Assembly (NCBI RefSeq): GCF_013410945.1
Contig: NZ_JACCCH010000001.1
Span: 868,001 to 932,000 of the forward strand
Reading direction: 5' to 3'
Source: Leifsonia sp. AK011
GTDB lineage: Bacteria; Actinomycetota; Actinomycetes; Actinomycetales; Microbacteriaceae
DNA length: 64,000 nucleotides
Shown here: positions 1 to 9,728 of the stretch, one piece after another
How the letters are laid out: each line of letters opens with the position of its first letter
Numbering within the stretch: position 1 is the stretch's first letter
Program-made: the position numbers and the translations under genes
Notes under the pieces: model-generated
What the model saw: only the letters and a program-made list of their open reading frames with translations
What the model was told of the DNA's origin: nothing
Database searches by the model: none

Positions 1-782
1 TCGCGAGCCATCCCGAGTTCGCCTCCCGGCGCACCACGAAGCTGGTCGACGGCGTGAAGCACACGGGCTGGTTCACCGAGGACTTCACCTGGTCTGAGCT
101 GGCAACCCTCACGGCGCGGGAGAGGCTGCCCGAGTTGCGGCCGGACTCGGCGCAGTTCGCCGAGGAGACAGGCCCGGGCATCCTGCGTCTGCGGGATCTT
201 CTGGGTCTCATGCCCGCGGGCAAGATCATGGTCGCGGAGATCAAGCACGCCACGTACTTCGCGTCGATCGGGCTGCCGCTCGACGAACTGTTCGCGAAGG
301 AGATCGCCGACTGGGCGACGCCAGACAATCTCATTGTCGAGTGCTTCGAGACGACGGTGCTCGGCCAGATCCGTGAGCGCGGGGTGCCGGGTCGCGTGGT
401 GTTCCTGCTGGAGTCGTCGGGATCACCGGCCGACCAGGTGTCGCAGTTCGGCCGTGCGGCGAAGCGGTACGCCGACTACCTCACCGATGACGCGCTCGCC
501 GGGCTCGCGGCATCCGTCGACGGCATCAGCGTGGACAAGCGGATGCTGCTCGACGAGAGGTCCGGAGGCACGACCGATCTCGTCGCCCGCGCACACGCCG
601 GCGGTCTCGAGGTCTACACCTGGACGCTGCGAGCCGAGAACCGCTTCCTCTCGCCGCAGTTCCGCGCGGGCGAGCCGGAGGAGTTCGGGGACTGGCAGGC
701 GGAGTTCGGCCTCATCCTGGGCACGGGACTCGACGGGGTCTTTGCCGATCAACCCGACCTGGTGCGCGCGCTGCTGGGCTGA
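1..782 (+). CDS. Glycerophosphodiester phosphodiesterase family protein, 5' end outside the window
   Basis: The reading frame is open from base 3, so the gene begins upstream and only the C-terminal part (about 260 codons) is present. The GDPD family hydrolyses glycerophosphodiesters to glycerol-3-phosphate and an alcohol. Visible family features are the AEIKH stretch near base 235, matching the conserved E-x-K metal and phosphate-binding motif, and the C-terminal barrel segments VYTWTLR and DGVFADQPDLV that are typical of bacterial GDPDs. The N-terminal HRG motif would lie outside the window. It stops 43 bases before pcrA. The family call is good; substrate and location (cytosolic or secreted) cannot be judged without the N-terminus. 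Confidence 0.85.
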   Translation, partial: ASHPEFASRRTTKLVDGVKHTGWFTEDFTWSELATLTARERLPELRPDSAQFAEETGPGILRLRDLLGLMPAGKIMVAEIKHATYFASIGLPLDELFAKEIADWATPDNLIVECFETTVLGQIRERGVPGRVVFLLESSGSPADQVSQFGRAAKRYADYLTDDALAGLAASVDGISVDKRMLLDERSGGTTDLVARAHAGGLEVYTWTLRAENRFLSPQFRAGEPEEFGDWQAEFGLILGTGLDGVFADQPDLVRALLG

Positions 783-810
783 CCCAGGCGGTGGCGTCGG
801 CGCTCGCCCG

Positions 811-826
811 TAGAATCGTGGGGTCA
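811..826 (+). promoter_or_regulatory. Probable -10 box and near-leaderless start of pcrA
   Basis: TAGAAT at 811-816 matches the actinobacterial -10 consensus TANNNT. The usual distance to the start point places transcription initiation at about 823, only a few bases before the ATG at 826. No Shine-Dalgarno sequence is convincing. No clear -35 box is seen, which is common for this class. Confidence 0.45.
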
Positions 827-3138
827 TGTCATCCGTGCCCCTTCTGCCCCCGCCGGACGACGAGCCCCTGCTCGCTGGCCTCAACCCCCAGCAGCGCGAG
901 GCTGTGCTCTACCGCGGACAGTCGCTGCTCATCGTGGCGGGCGCTGGCTCCGGCAAGACGAGCGTGCTCACACGGCGCATCGCCGGTCTGCTGAAGTGGC
1001 GGGAGGCGTGGCCGAGCCAGATCCTCGCGATCACGTTCACCAACAAAGCCGCGGCCGAGATGCGCGAGCGGGTCAAGGCGCTCGTCGGCGACGAGGCCGA
1101 CGGCATGTGGATCTCGACGTTCCACTCCGCGTGCGTGCGCATCCTGCGACGCCAGGCGGAGTCGATGGGGATGAAGCAGAGCTTCACCATCTACGACACC
1201 GCGGACTCCCGCGCGCTCATGAAGCGGATCATCAAGGAGCTGGACGCCGACACCATGGGCTTCACGGTCAGTGGTGCGCTCAGTCGTATCTCGCGGCTCA
1301 AGAACGAGCTCACCGACGTTGACGGCTTCGCACGCAACGCCAACCTCTCTGACCCGAAGGAGGCGCTGCTGCTGGAGATCTTCCGGCTGTACACCGCGTC
1401 CCTGCGCCGGGCGAACGCCCTCGACTTCGACGACATCATCGCCGAGACCGTCTACCTGTTCCGTGCGTTCCCGGATGTCGCGGCGCTCTACCAGAAGCGG
1501 TTCCGCCACGTGCTCGTCGACGAGTACCAGGACACCAACCACGCGCAGTACGCGCTCGTGCGGGAACTCGTCCGGGCGCCGGCGCTGAGCCCGGATCCCC
1601 TTCGAGAACCTCAGGGAGCGATCGGCGGCGCATCCCTCACCGTCGTCGGTGACAGCGACCAGTCGATCTACGCGTTCCGCGGCGCCGACATCCGCAACAT
1701 CGTCGAGTTCGAGCGCGACTTCCCCAACTCGAAGGTCATCCTGCTCGAGCAGAACTACCGCTCGACCCAGAACATCCTCGATGCCGCGAACGCGGTCATC
1801 TCCAACAACTTCGACCGCAAGGCCAAGAACCTCTTCACCGTCGTGGGTTCCGGCGACAAGATCGTCGGCTACACCGGCTACTCGGGCCATGACGAGGCGC
1901 AGTTCGTCGCCGACGAGGTCGAGAAGCTGCGGGATGCCGGGGCGAGCTACAACGACATCGCCGTCTTCGTGCGCACCAACTCGCAGACACGACCGCTGGA
2001 GGAGATCTTCATCCGCTCGGCGATCCCGTACCGGATCCCCGGGGGCACCAAGTTCTACGAACGCGCCGAGGTGAAGGACGCCTTCGGGTACCTCATCCAG
2101 GTCGCCAACCCCGACGACGACCTCGCCCTCCGCCGCATCATGAACGTGCCCAAGCGGGGCATCGGCCCCGCAACGGAGGCGGCGATGCAGGCACTCGCGG
2201 AGCGCCAGGGTATGCCGCTGCGAGAGGTGCTGCGGGATGCCACGGCTCTCGGCCTCGGCCCGAAGGTCACCGCTGCCATCACCGAGCTGGGGCAACTGCT
2301 CGACGATGTCGCGAACACCATCAACACGGCAGCGCCCCATGACATCCTGACCGCCCTCCTCACGCGTTCTGGGCTGCACGCCTCGCTCAAGAACTCCGGC
2401 GACCCGCAGGACGAGGCCCGCGCCGAGAACCTCGAGGAGCTCGTGTCGCAGGCCAAGGAGTTCCGGGTCAGCAACCCCGAGGGCACCCTCGTGGACTTCC
2501 TCACGAACGTCGCGCTCTTCTCCGCGGCCGACGAGATCGACGACCACGACGGGTCGGTCTCGATCATGACGCTCCACACCGCGAAGGGCCTCGAGTACGA
2601 CTCAGTGTTCCTCACGGGCCTCGAGGAGGACCTGCTGCCACATCGCATGTCCACGAATGAGCCCGGCGGCCTCGCCGAGGAGCGTCGGCTCTTCTACGTG
2701 GGCATCACGAGGGCTCGTAAGAAGCTGTTCCTCTCGCTCGCGACGTCCCGTGCGTCGTTCGGCGACGTGTCCGTGTCGATGCCGAGCCGTTACCTCGCCG
2801 AGATCCCGGGTGACCTCATCGAGTGGCGCGACTCGGGCGGTGGCGGGTTCCGGTCCGGATTCCGCGGGGTGCGAGCCGCACCGATGCGCGAGTCGTACGG
2901 CGCGCTGCCGCCGGCACCCAAGGCGAAGACCGAGTGGGCCACCCCGATCACGGGCAAGGTGCGCGACAACGGAGATCTCACCCTCGCGGTGGGTGACCGC
3001 ATCCGACACACCGATTTCGGTGACGGGCGTGTGACCGCGGTCACAGGGAACGGGCCGAAGACGGTTGCCGAAGTGCAATTCGACGTGGCAGGCCGCAAGC
3101 GCCTCCTCGTGAAGATCGCTCCTATCGAGAAGCTCTAA
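826..3138 (+). CDS. pcrA: ATP-dependent DNA helicase PcrA/UvrD (SF1A, 3'-5')
   Basis: A 770-residue superfamily 1 helicase that unwinds DNA 3'-5' in repair and replication restart. The motifs occur in order: Walker A GAGSGKT near residue 40, Ia ITFTNKAAAEM, Walker B VDEYQDT, motif III VVGDSDQSIYAFRG, motif IV EQNYRST, motif V TLHTAKGLEYDSVFL, and motif VI YVGITRARKK. A Tudor-like tail (VGDRIRHTDFGDGRV) ends the protein, as in PcrA. A TAGAAT -10 box at 811-816 ends 9 bases before the ATG, so the mRNA is probably leaderless or nearly so. Between motifs II and III a short variable insert is encoded by a copy of a dispersed palindromic repeat (1598-1619). The RNB nuclease gene follows 3 bases after the stop, suggesting an operon. 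Confidence 0.95.
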   Translation: MSSVPLLPPPDDEPLLAGLNPQQREAVLYRGQSLLIVAGAGSGKTSVLTRRIAGLLKWREAWPSQILAITFTNKAAAEMRERVKALVGDEADGMWISTFHSACVRILRRQAESMGMKQSFTIYDTADSRALMKRIIKELDADTMGFTVSGALSRISRLKNELTDVDGFARNANLSDPKEALLLEIFRLYTASLRRANALDFDDIIAETVYLFRAFPDVAALYQKRFRHVLVDEYQDTNHAQYALVRELVRAPALSPDPLREPQGAIGGASLTVVGDSDQSIYAFRGADIRNIVEFERDFPNSKVILLEQNYRSTQNILDAANAVISNNFDRKAKNLFTVVGSGDKIVGYTGYSGHDEAQFVADEVEKLRDAGASYNDIAVFVRTNSQTRPLEEIFIRSAIPYRIPGGTKFYERAEVKDAFGYLIQVANPDDDLALRRIMNVPKRGIGPATEAAMQALAERQGMPLREVLRDATALGLGPKVTAAITELGQLLDDVANTINTAAPHDILTALLTRSGLHASLKNSGDPQDEARAENLEELVSQAKEFRVSNPEGTLVDFLTNVALFSAADEIDDHDGSVSIMTLHTAKGLEYDSVFLTGLEEDLLPHRMSTNEPGGLAEERRLFYVGITRARKKLFLSLATSRASFGDVSVSMPSRYLAEIPGDLIEWRDSGGGGFRSGFRGVRAAPMRESYGALPPAPKAKTEWATPITGKVRDNGDLTLAVGDRIRHTDFGDGRVTAVTGNGPKTVAEVQFDVAGRKRLLVKIAPIEKL
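1598..1619. repeat. Dispersed palindromic repeat (CCCTTCGAG..CTCAGGG type) inside pcrA
   Basis: The 22-base sequence has arms CCCTTCGAG and CTCAGGGAGC and closely matches 38610-38631 in folD. It is the short form of the intergenic copy at 19746-19781, read on the other strand. Here it is read in frame and encodes part of a variable loop (about residues 258-265) between helicase motifs II and III. Confidence 0.6.
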
Positions 3139-3141
3139 TTC

Positions 3142-4599
3142 GTGAAGCCCACGCCGCCCGAGGAGCGGGTCCTCGTGCCCCGAGCTCGGCAGCGGGAGGG
3201 TGCGCTGGCGGCGAGGCTGCAGCAGATCCGCGAGGAGCTCGAGCTGCCGGAGTCGTTCCCTGAAGCGGTGGAACGTGAGGCGCGGGAGGTCGTGGCATCC
3301 GTCGAGCCACCCGAGCTCGACCTCACCGATGTGCCGTTCGTCACCATCGATCCTCCCGGCGCGACCGACCTCGACCAGGCGTTGCACATCGAGCGCAGCG
3401 AGGACGGCTACGTCGTGCAGTACGCCATCGCGGATGTTCCGGCATTCGTGCCGCCCGGTGGCGCGATCGATACCGAGGCCCGTGAACGCGGGCAGACGCT
3501 GTACGCGCCCGACGGGCGCATCCCGTTGCATCCGCCGATCATCAGCGAGGATGCCGCGTCCCTGCTGCCGAATCGAGTGCGGGGCGCCTACGTCTGGACG
3601 TTCCCGCTCGACGAGGACGGCGAGGTCAGCGCCACCGCCCTGCAGCGCGCCCGGGTGCGCAGCACCGCGCAGCTGACCTACGAGGAGGCCCAGGCGCTCG
3701 CCGACTCTGGCGACCCGCTCCTGGGCCTGCTCCGTGCCGTCGGGATGCTGCGGCTCGAGGTCGAGCGCGTGCGAGGTGGCGCGAGCCTGGGCCGCCCCGA
3801 CGAGGAGGTCGAGGTGATCGACGGTCGCTACATGCTCGCCCAGCGTGCACCCCTGCCCGTCGAGCAGTGGAACGCGCAGCTCTCGCTCATGACGGGAATG
3901 GCCGCGGCCCGCGTCATGCTCGACGGTGGTGTGGGCATCCTACGGACCATGCCAGCGCCGAGCCCCGAGACCATCGAGCGGTTCCGCCGCCAGGTCGCGG
4001 CCCTCGGACGCCCGTGGCCGGAGCACCTCGCCTACGGGGAGTTCCTCCGCGCGCTGGATGTCTCCAGCCCCTCCGGTCTCGCTGCAGTGCATGCGGCGGC
4101 CGCCCTCTTCCGGGGAGCGGGCTATACGGCCTTCGACGGCGAGATCCCGGAGGAGACGGTGCAGGCCGCCGTTGCCTCGCCCTACGCGCACGCCACGGCA
4201 CCCCTGCGCAGACTCGTCGATCGCTTCGTGCTCGTGACATGCGAGGCGCTGCTCACCGGCAAGCCCGTTCCTGACTGGGTGCGTGAGGCGCTCCCGACGC
4301 TTCCGAAGATCATGGGACGCACCGGCGGCATCGCCTCGCGACTCGAGAGGGACTCCGTCGCCGCGATCGAGGCGGCCCTTCTCCAGGCGCACGTCGGCGC
4401 CGAGTTCGACGCGGTGGTGATCGCCGCCCGCGAGTCGAGCATCACCGTTCAGGTGGTGCCGCTCGGCGACGGGACGTTGGATGCCGCGGGTATCGTCTCC
4501 GCGTCCGTGGAGGCAACGGCGACCCCGGGCGACACGGTGCGAGTGCGACTGGTGGCCGCCGACATCCCGACCGGCACGGTCACCTTCGCACTCGCCTAG
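3142..4599 (+). CDS. RNB-domain exoribonuclease (RNase II/R family)
   Basis: A 485-residue RNB-domain protein with a GTG start 3 bases after the pcrA stop. The RNB catalytic signature appears near residue 73 as DPPGATDLDQA. Three of the four acidic metal ligands of RNase II are recognisable and the fourth is Gln. Downstream, YAIADVPAFVPPGGAIDTEA and RGQTLYAPDGRIPLHPP are typical of the RNB fold. It lacks the long cold-shock N-terminus of RNase R and is shorter than E. coli RNase II, as is usual for the actinobacterial group. The role is probably 3'-5' RNA degradation. Its stop codon overlaps the stop of the convergent MpaB-like gene by 4 bases. Confidence 0.88.
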   Translation: MKPTPPEERVLVPRARQREGALAARLQQIREELELPESFPEAVEREAREVVASVEPPELDLTDVPFVTIDPPGATDLDQALHIERSEDGYVVQYAIADVPAFVPPGGAIDTEARERGQTLYAPDGRIPLHPPIISEDAASLLPNRVRGAYVWTFPLDEDGEVSATALQRARVRSTAQLTYEEAQALADSGDPLLGLLRAVGMLRLEVERVRGGASLGRPDEEVEVIDGRYMLAQRAPLPVEQWNAQLSLMTGMAAARVMLDGGVGILRTMPAPSPETIERFRRQVAALGRPWPEHLAYGEFLRALDVSSPSGLAAVHAAAALFRGAGYTAFDGEIPEETVQAAVASPYAHATAPLRRLVDRFVLVTCEALLTGKPVPDWVREALPTLPKIMGRTGGIASRLERDSVAAIEAALLQAHVGAEFDAVVIAARESSITVQVVPLGDGTLDAAGIVSASVEATATPGDTVRVRLVAADIPTGTVTFALA

Positions 4600-5312
4600 C
4601 CGCTCGTTCTGAACCGCTTCAGGTAGTGGCGGGCGGGCCAGGCGCGCAGCCCGTGGGGCAGACGGGGGTAGATAGAGCGGGTGCGCCGCACGAGCCGGTC
4701 GAAGCGCTCCTGGTCGTGCTCGAGCCCGTACGCGTCACGGAGTTCGGGCGACAGGAGGCCCGCCGTCACCACTCGCACGGTCGGCATGAGAGCGCGCAGC
4801 CACCAAGGGCCGCGAGGATGCAGCAGGTCACGCGCAATCCCGCGTGCATCGTCGCCCACCTCGAGCGGGTAGGAGCTCCAGTACTCCGCGAAGGCGGCAC
4901 GGCTCGACGGCCACATCGAGCGCGGAACGCCGAGCGCCGTGGCGGCGATCGAGTACTCGGCGAGGAGCGATTCGGCGACCTCGGGGGAGTCCGGTCCCCA
5001 GACGAGCTCCCGCACCCGTATCGCCGTGTCGTAGAGGGTTGCAGCCACCCAGAGCTGGAGTGCGGCATCCGTCGCTCGCGGCACGCTCCGGTGCGCGGCG
5101 CCCACCGTCCGCGCTATGCGCCTGGCCTCCTCGGGGGTGCCGTAGACGATCACGGCGAGATAGGTCAGTGTCCCGTTCAGCCGGTCGAGCGGGCGCTCGG
5201 CGAAGGTGCTGTGCCGGGCGACTCCGCGCGCGACGGCGGGATCGGCGACCTGCAGCAGGATCGCCGCAGCGCCCCCGGCAAGCAGGATGGCTTCGCCCGA
5301 GGTCTCTCGCAT
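4596..5312 (-). CDS. Oxygenase MpaB-like family protein (DUF2236)
   Basis: A 238-residue protein of the MpaB / latex-clearing-protein-like family, a group that includes haem-dependent oxygenases. Family features are LLAGGAAAILLQVADPAVARGV at the start, then HSTFAERPLDRL and a TYLAVIVYGTPEEARR helix, followed by GAAHRSV. The open frame continues upstream opposite sucC, but family-like sequence starts at MRETSGE (ATG at 5310-5312). An in-frame GTG three codons earlier is an alternative. It converges on the RNB gene with a 4-base stop overlap and faces away from sucC. The substrate is unknown; many members are annotated only by domain. Confidence 0.8.
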   Translation of the reverse strand: MRETSGEAILLAGGAAAILLQVADPAVARGVARHSTFAERPLDRLNGTLTYLAVIVYGTPEEARRIARTVGAAHRSVPRATDAALQLWVAATLYDTAIRVRELVWGPDSPEVAESLLAEYSIAATALGVPRSMWPSSRAAFAEYWSSYPLEVGDDARGIARDLLHPRGPWWLRALMPTVRVVTAGLLSPELRDAYGLEHDQERFDRLVRRTRSIYPRLPHGLRAWPARHYLKRFRTSG

Positions 5313-5398
5313 GGTCGCCACCCCACCATCCTCGCCCCGAGCCGCCCCGGGCGCAGGTAGCCCCCAGCGGGAGCGGGTAGAGTTCTCTGTGGCCCAAA

Positions 5399-5416
5399 TG
5401 TCTCGATGTCGAGTTA
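5399..5416. promoter_or_regulatory. Palindromic operator candidate upstream of sucC, shared with icd
   Basis: TGTCTCGATGTCGAGTTA matches 14 of 18 positions of the reverse complement of the palindrome upstream of icd (18459-18476). It ends 58 bases before the sucC start; the icd copy ends 48 bases before its start. Position and sequence suggest a common TCA-cycle regulator. No regulator gene for it is recognised in the window. Confidence 0.5.
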
Positions 5417-5474
5417 TTTCCAGGCAGCGAGCGGGCCTCTTCCCCACACCGACGCGCGATTGGACAAAAGCAGC

Positions 5475-6638
5475 GTGGATCTTTTTGAGTACCAGGCTCG
5501 GGACCTCTTCGAAAAGTACGGTGTACCCGTACTGAAGGGCATTGTCGCCGACACCCCAGAGGGCGTTCGCGCCGCAGCAGAGCAGCTCGGCGGCGTGACC
5601 GTCGTCAAGGCGCAGGTCAAGGTCGGCGGCCGCGGCAAGGCTGGCGGCGTCAAGGTCGCCAAGACCGCGGATGACGCGGAGGAGGCGGCACGCGCCATCC
5701 TCGGTCTCGACATCAAGGGCCACGTCGTGAAGCGCGTCATGGTTGCCGAGGGCGCCGACATCAAGGAGGAGTACTACTTCTCCGTCCTGCTCGACCGGGC
5801 CAACCGCTCCTACCTCTCCCTCTCGAGCTTCGAGGGTGGCATGGAGATCGAGCAGCTCGCCGAGGAACGCCCGGAGGCCCTCGCGCGCATCGAGGTCGAC
5901 CCCGGCACGGGCATCGACCTGGAGAAGGCGAAGCAGATCGCGATCGACGCGAAGTTCCCCGCCGAGCTCGTCGACAAGGTCGCTCCGGTCTTCGTGAAGC
6001 TCTACGAGGTCTACAAGGGCGAGGATGCCACGCTCGTCGAGGTCAACCCGCTCGTGCTCACCGGCAGCGGTGACATCGTCGCCCTCGACGGCAAGGTCTC
6101 GCTCGACGAGAATGCCGGCTTCCGTCACCCCGAGCACGAGGCACTCGAAGACACGGATGCCGAGGACCCGCTGGAGGCCAAGGCCAAGGCCAACGACCTC
6201 AACTACGTGAAGCTCGACGGCGAGGTCGGCATCATCGGCAACGGTGCCGGTCTCGTGATGTCCACCCTCGACGTGGTGGCCTACGCCGGTGAGAAGCACG
6301 GCGGCGTGAAGCCCGCCAACTTCCTGGACATCGGCGGCGGTGCATCCGCGACGGTCATGGCCAATGGCCTCGACGTGATCCTCGGTGACCCGCAGGTCAA
6401 GAGCGTGTTCGTCAACGTCTTCGGTGGCATCACGTCCTGTGTGGCCGTGGCCGAGGGCATCGTCAAGGCCCTCGAGATCCTCGGGGATGCCGCGACCAAG
6501 CCCCTCGTCGTGCGCCTCGACGGCAACCAGGTGGAGGAGGGCCGCGCGATCCTCGCCGCGGCGAACAACCCACTCGTCACCCTCGCAACGACCATGGACG
6601 ACGGCGCCGACAAAGCGGCCGAACTCGCCTCCCGCTGA
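5475..6638 (+). CDS. sucC: Succinyl-CoA synthetase (succinate-CoA ligase), beta subunit
   Basis: A 387-residue ATP-grasp beta subunit that forms succinate and NTP from succinyl-CoA in the TCA cycle, acting as a complex with SucD. The start chosen is GTG at 5475, because it gives the family N-terminus [19 protein letters not shown]; an ATG 69 bases upstream lies inside the operator candidate. Visible features are the ATP-grasp lobe ([18 protein letters not shown]), VEVNPLVL with metal-binding residues, and the C-terminal [17 protein letters not shown] phosphate loop. The length equals the family norm. sucD follows after 37 bases, and a strong terminator follows sucD. Confidence 0.96.
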   Translation: MDLFEYQARDLFEKYGVPVLKGIVADTPEGVRAAAEQLGGVTVVKAQVKVGGRGKAGGVKVAKTADDAEEAARAILGLDIKGHVVKRVMVAEGADIKEEYYFSVLLDRANRSYLSLSSFEGGMEIEQLAEERPEALARIEVDPGTGIDLEKAKQIAIDAKFPAELVDKVAPVFVKLYEVYKGEDATLVEVNPLVLTGSGDIVALDGKVSLDENAGFRHPEHEALEDTDAEDPLEAKAKANDLNYVKLDGEVGIIGNGAGLVMSTLDVVAYAGEKHGGVKPANFLDIGGGASATVMANGLDVILGDPQVKSVFVNVFGGITSCVAVAEGIVKALEILGDAATKPLVVRLDGNQVEEGRAILAAANNPLVTLATTMDDGADKAAELASR

Positions 6639-6669
6639 TTGAGCTCGTCGAAATCTCACTAAGGACTAA

Positions 6670-7566
<897 letters not shown>

Positions 7567-7578
7567 TTCGAAGCATCC

Positions 7579-7612
7579 CCTCGGCTCCCGCTCTCGGCGG
7601 GAGCCGAGGTTT
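7579..7612 (+). terminator. Intrinsic terminator of sucCD
   Basis: A perfect 13-bp inverted repeat (CCTCGGCTCCCGC at 7579-7591, complement at 7597-7609) closes a 5-base loop and is followed by TTT. It lies just after sucD and before the next promoter. Confidence 0.85.
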
Positions 7613-7631
7613 CGCACGGTACTCTCGTGCT

Positions 7632-9203
7632 ATGCAGACCCGTACCGTCGCGGTGGCAGCGTTCGCCGCTACTGCACTCCTCGTCCTCTCCGGTTGCAGT
7701 CTGATCCCCTCTCCGGATCCTGTCGCCGAGCCGGTGAACTCGAGTACCGGTGAGGATGTCGCTCCCGAGCTGGAGGAGTTCTACCACCAGTCGGTGCGCT
7801 GGGAACCGTGCGTCATCGGGCGAGAGTGCGCGACCGTCTCCGCTCCGCTCGACTGGGAGAACCCCGCTGACGGGTCCATCGAACTCGCGGTCATCCGCAG
7901 CATCGCCGGCGAGCCGGACGACCGCGTTGGCTCCCTGCTCGTCAACCCGGGTGGTCCAGGTGGCTCCGGCTGGGACTACGTCGCCGCCGCGAACTTTCCC
8001 GGTATCTCCGACCGTTTCGACATCGTCGGCTGGGATCCCCGCGGTGTCGGTCGTTCGACCCCCGTGACCTGCTACACGAATGCCACCGACCGCGATGAGT
8101 CGCTCTACGGCAGGTACGACAACGACTACGGCACGCCCGGGTGGATCGACGAACTGACCGCGAGCAGCGAGGAGTACGCCGCCGCCTGTGAAGCACAGAC
8201 CGGCGAACTCCTCTCCCACGTGGACACCTCGAGCACGGCACGTGACCTCGATATGCTGCGTGCGGTCCTCGGTGACGAGAAGCTCAACTACCTCGGATAC
8301 TCGTACGGCACCCGGATCGGCGCGACCTACGCGGAGCTCTATCCGGAGAAGGTCGGCCGCATGGTGCTCGACGGTGCGATCGATCCGCTGCTCAGTGACT
8401 TCGACATGCTCAAGGCGCAGATGGTCGGCTTCGAGCGTGCCTTCTCGAACTACCTGGAGTTCTGTTTCGAACGCGACGACTGCCCGTTCACGGGAACCGT
8501 GGACGAGGCCAAGGCGCAGGCCGAGGCGCTCATCGAGTCCGCGGGCACCGCGGGTCTCACCGCCCCCGATGGCCGCGTGCTCGACGAGGCAACGATCGGA
8601 ACGGCGATCGCCGCGAACCTCTACTCCAAGGGCAGTTGGCAGGACATGAGCGGCATGTTCGTCGACCTCAAGGCCGACGACCCGATCACGACCTTCGTGG
8701 CCGCGGACCGCTACAACTCGCGCAATCCGGACGGCAGCTACAGCGGCAACTCCGTCGACGTCTACCAGGCGGTCACCTGTGCAGACGGGGACTTCGCGGA
8801 TGACGCGGCATCCACCCTCGACAGGGTCGCCGAGATCGACGCTGCCGCCCCCACGATCGGGCGCTTCTTCACCTACGACGACTTCGCCGTGCTCGACGTG
8901 CTCTGCTCGAACTGGCCGGTGCCGACGGTGGACCAGCCGGCGAGCTACGAGGCCGAGGGTTCGCCGACGATCCTCGTGATCGGCACGAGCAACGACCCCG
9001 CGACCCCGTACGCCTGGGCCGAATCACTTGCGGGCCAGCTCTCGAAGGGCTTCCTCGTGAGCTACGAGGGCGAGGGCCACACCATCTACAACCAGGGCGT
9101 GCGGTGCATCGATGACGCGGTCGACGTGTTCTTCAACACGGGAACGGTGCCGCCGAAAGACCCGAAGTGCGAGGATCCGAACATCCCCGTCGAATACAAC
9201 TAG
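7632..9203 (+). CDS. Secreted alpha/beta-hydrolase lipoprotein, tripeptidyl-aminopeptidase (TAP) type
   Basis: A 523-residue lipoprotein. The N-terminus MQTRTVAVAAFAATALLVL leads to the lipobox LSGC. The family features are the VNPGGPGGSGWDY oxyanion motif, the nucleophile elbow GYSYGTRIG with Ser near residue 222, an Asp in IGTSNDPATPYAWA, and a His in GEGHTIYN near the C-terminus. This is the layout of actinobacterial TAP-like peptidases, which remove short peptides from the N-terminus of extracellular proteins. The protein likely sits on the outer face of the membrane. It lies alone between the sucCD terminator and a membrane protein gene. The exact substrate is not predictable. Confidence 0.85.
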   Translation: MQTRTVAVAAFAATALLVLSGCSLIPSPDPVAEPVNSSTGEDVAPELEEFYHQSVRWEPCVIGRECATVSAPLDWENPADGSIELAVIRSIAGEPDDRVGSLLVNPGGPGGSGWDYVAAANFPGISDRFDIVGWDPRGVGRSTPVTCYTNATDRDESLYGRYDNDYGTPGWIDELTASSEEYAAACEAQTGELLSHVDTSSTARDLDMLRAVLGDEKLNYLGYSYGTRIGATYAELYPEKVGRMVLDGAIDPLLSDFDMLKAQMVGFERAFSNYLEFCFERDDCPFTGTVDEAKAQAEALIESAGTAGLTAPDGRVLDEATIGTAIAANLYSKGSWQDMSGMFVDLKADDPITTFVAADRYNSRNPDGSYSGNSVDVYQAVTCADGDFADDAASTLDRVAEIDAAAPTIGRFFTYDDFAVLDVLCSNWPVPTVDQPASYEAEGSPTILVIGTSNDPATPYAWAESLAGQLSKGFLVSYEGEGHTIYNQGVRCIDDAVDVFFNTGTVPPKDPKCEDPNIPVEYN

Positions 9204-9232
9204 CGGGAGTCCGGGCCGGTACCGTAGAGCCC

Positions 9233-9715
9233 ATGGGCTTTCGTGAATGGGTGGGTACTCGACTGGTCACGGTCGACTCCATCTACGGGCTCATCCTGTA
9301 CGCGGCGCTCATCGCGGCGGTCTCCGATGATGAGTCCCATCCCGTCGAGGTGCTCTTCTTCTCCCTGTTCTCGCTGATCATCTTCTGGGGCGCCCACGTC
9401 TACGCGGGCACGATCGTCAATCACGTCGGCAACTCCCCGCTCCACGTGGCGATCGGCAAGGCCATGAGGCACTCGAGCGGCATGCTGCTGGCGGCGATCC
9501 TGCCCTCGATACCTCTCCTGCTCGGCGCGTTCGGGGTGCTCGATGACGACGATTCCGTCGACATCGCACTCCTCATCGTCACGATTCTTCTGGGCGTGCT
9601 CGGGTACATCGCCCTGAAGGCCCGCGGCGCCAATATCGCCGTCCGCATCCTCGGCGGTATCGGCTCCGCGCTGTTCGGCACTCTCATCATCGCGCTCAAC
9701 GCGGCCGTTCACTGA
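9233..9715 (+). CDS. Small integral membrane protein, unknown function
   Basis: A 160-residue hydrophobic protein with about five membrane segments (YGLILYAALIAAV; VLFFSLFSLIIFWGAHVYAG; MLLAAILPSIPLLLGAF; IALLIVTILLGVLGYIAL; the C-terminal LFGTLIIALNAAV). The ATG at 9233 gives MGFREWVGTRLVTVDSIYG. Upstream in-frame codons overlap the preceding hydrolase gene and do not look coding. I do not recognise the family. The gene is 29 bases after the hydrolase stop and 13 bases before the DUF6350-type gene, so it may belong to one transcription unit. Confidence 0.6.
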   Translation: MGFREWVGTRLVTVDSIYGLILYAALIAAVSDDESHPVEVLFFSLFSLIIFWGAHVYAGTIVNHVGNSPLHVAIGKAMRHSSGMLLAAILPSIPLLLGAFGVLDDDDSVDIALLIVTILLGVLGYIALKARGANIAVRILGGIGSALFGTLIIALNAAVH

Positions 9716-9728
9716 TCGGCCTCCGCCC

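Noticed and set aside
829-2577. 582-codon minus-strand frame opposite pcrA
   Set aside because: It is antisense to conserved helicase motifs and has no recognisable protein feature.
5406-5474. ATG at 5406 as the sucC start
   Set aside because: It lies inside the palindromic operator candidate and adds residues before the conserved SucC N-terminus; GTG at 5475 fits the family.
5313-6659. N-terminal extension of the MpaB-like frame opposite sucC
   Set aside because: The extension is the antisense of the conserved sucC sequence; family-like residues begin only at about 5312.
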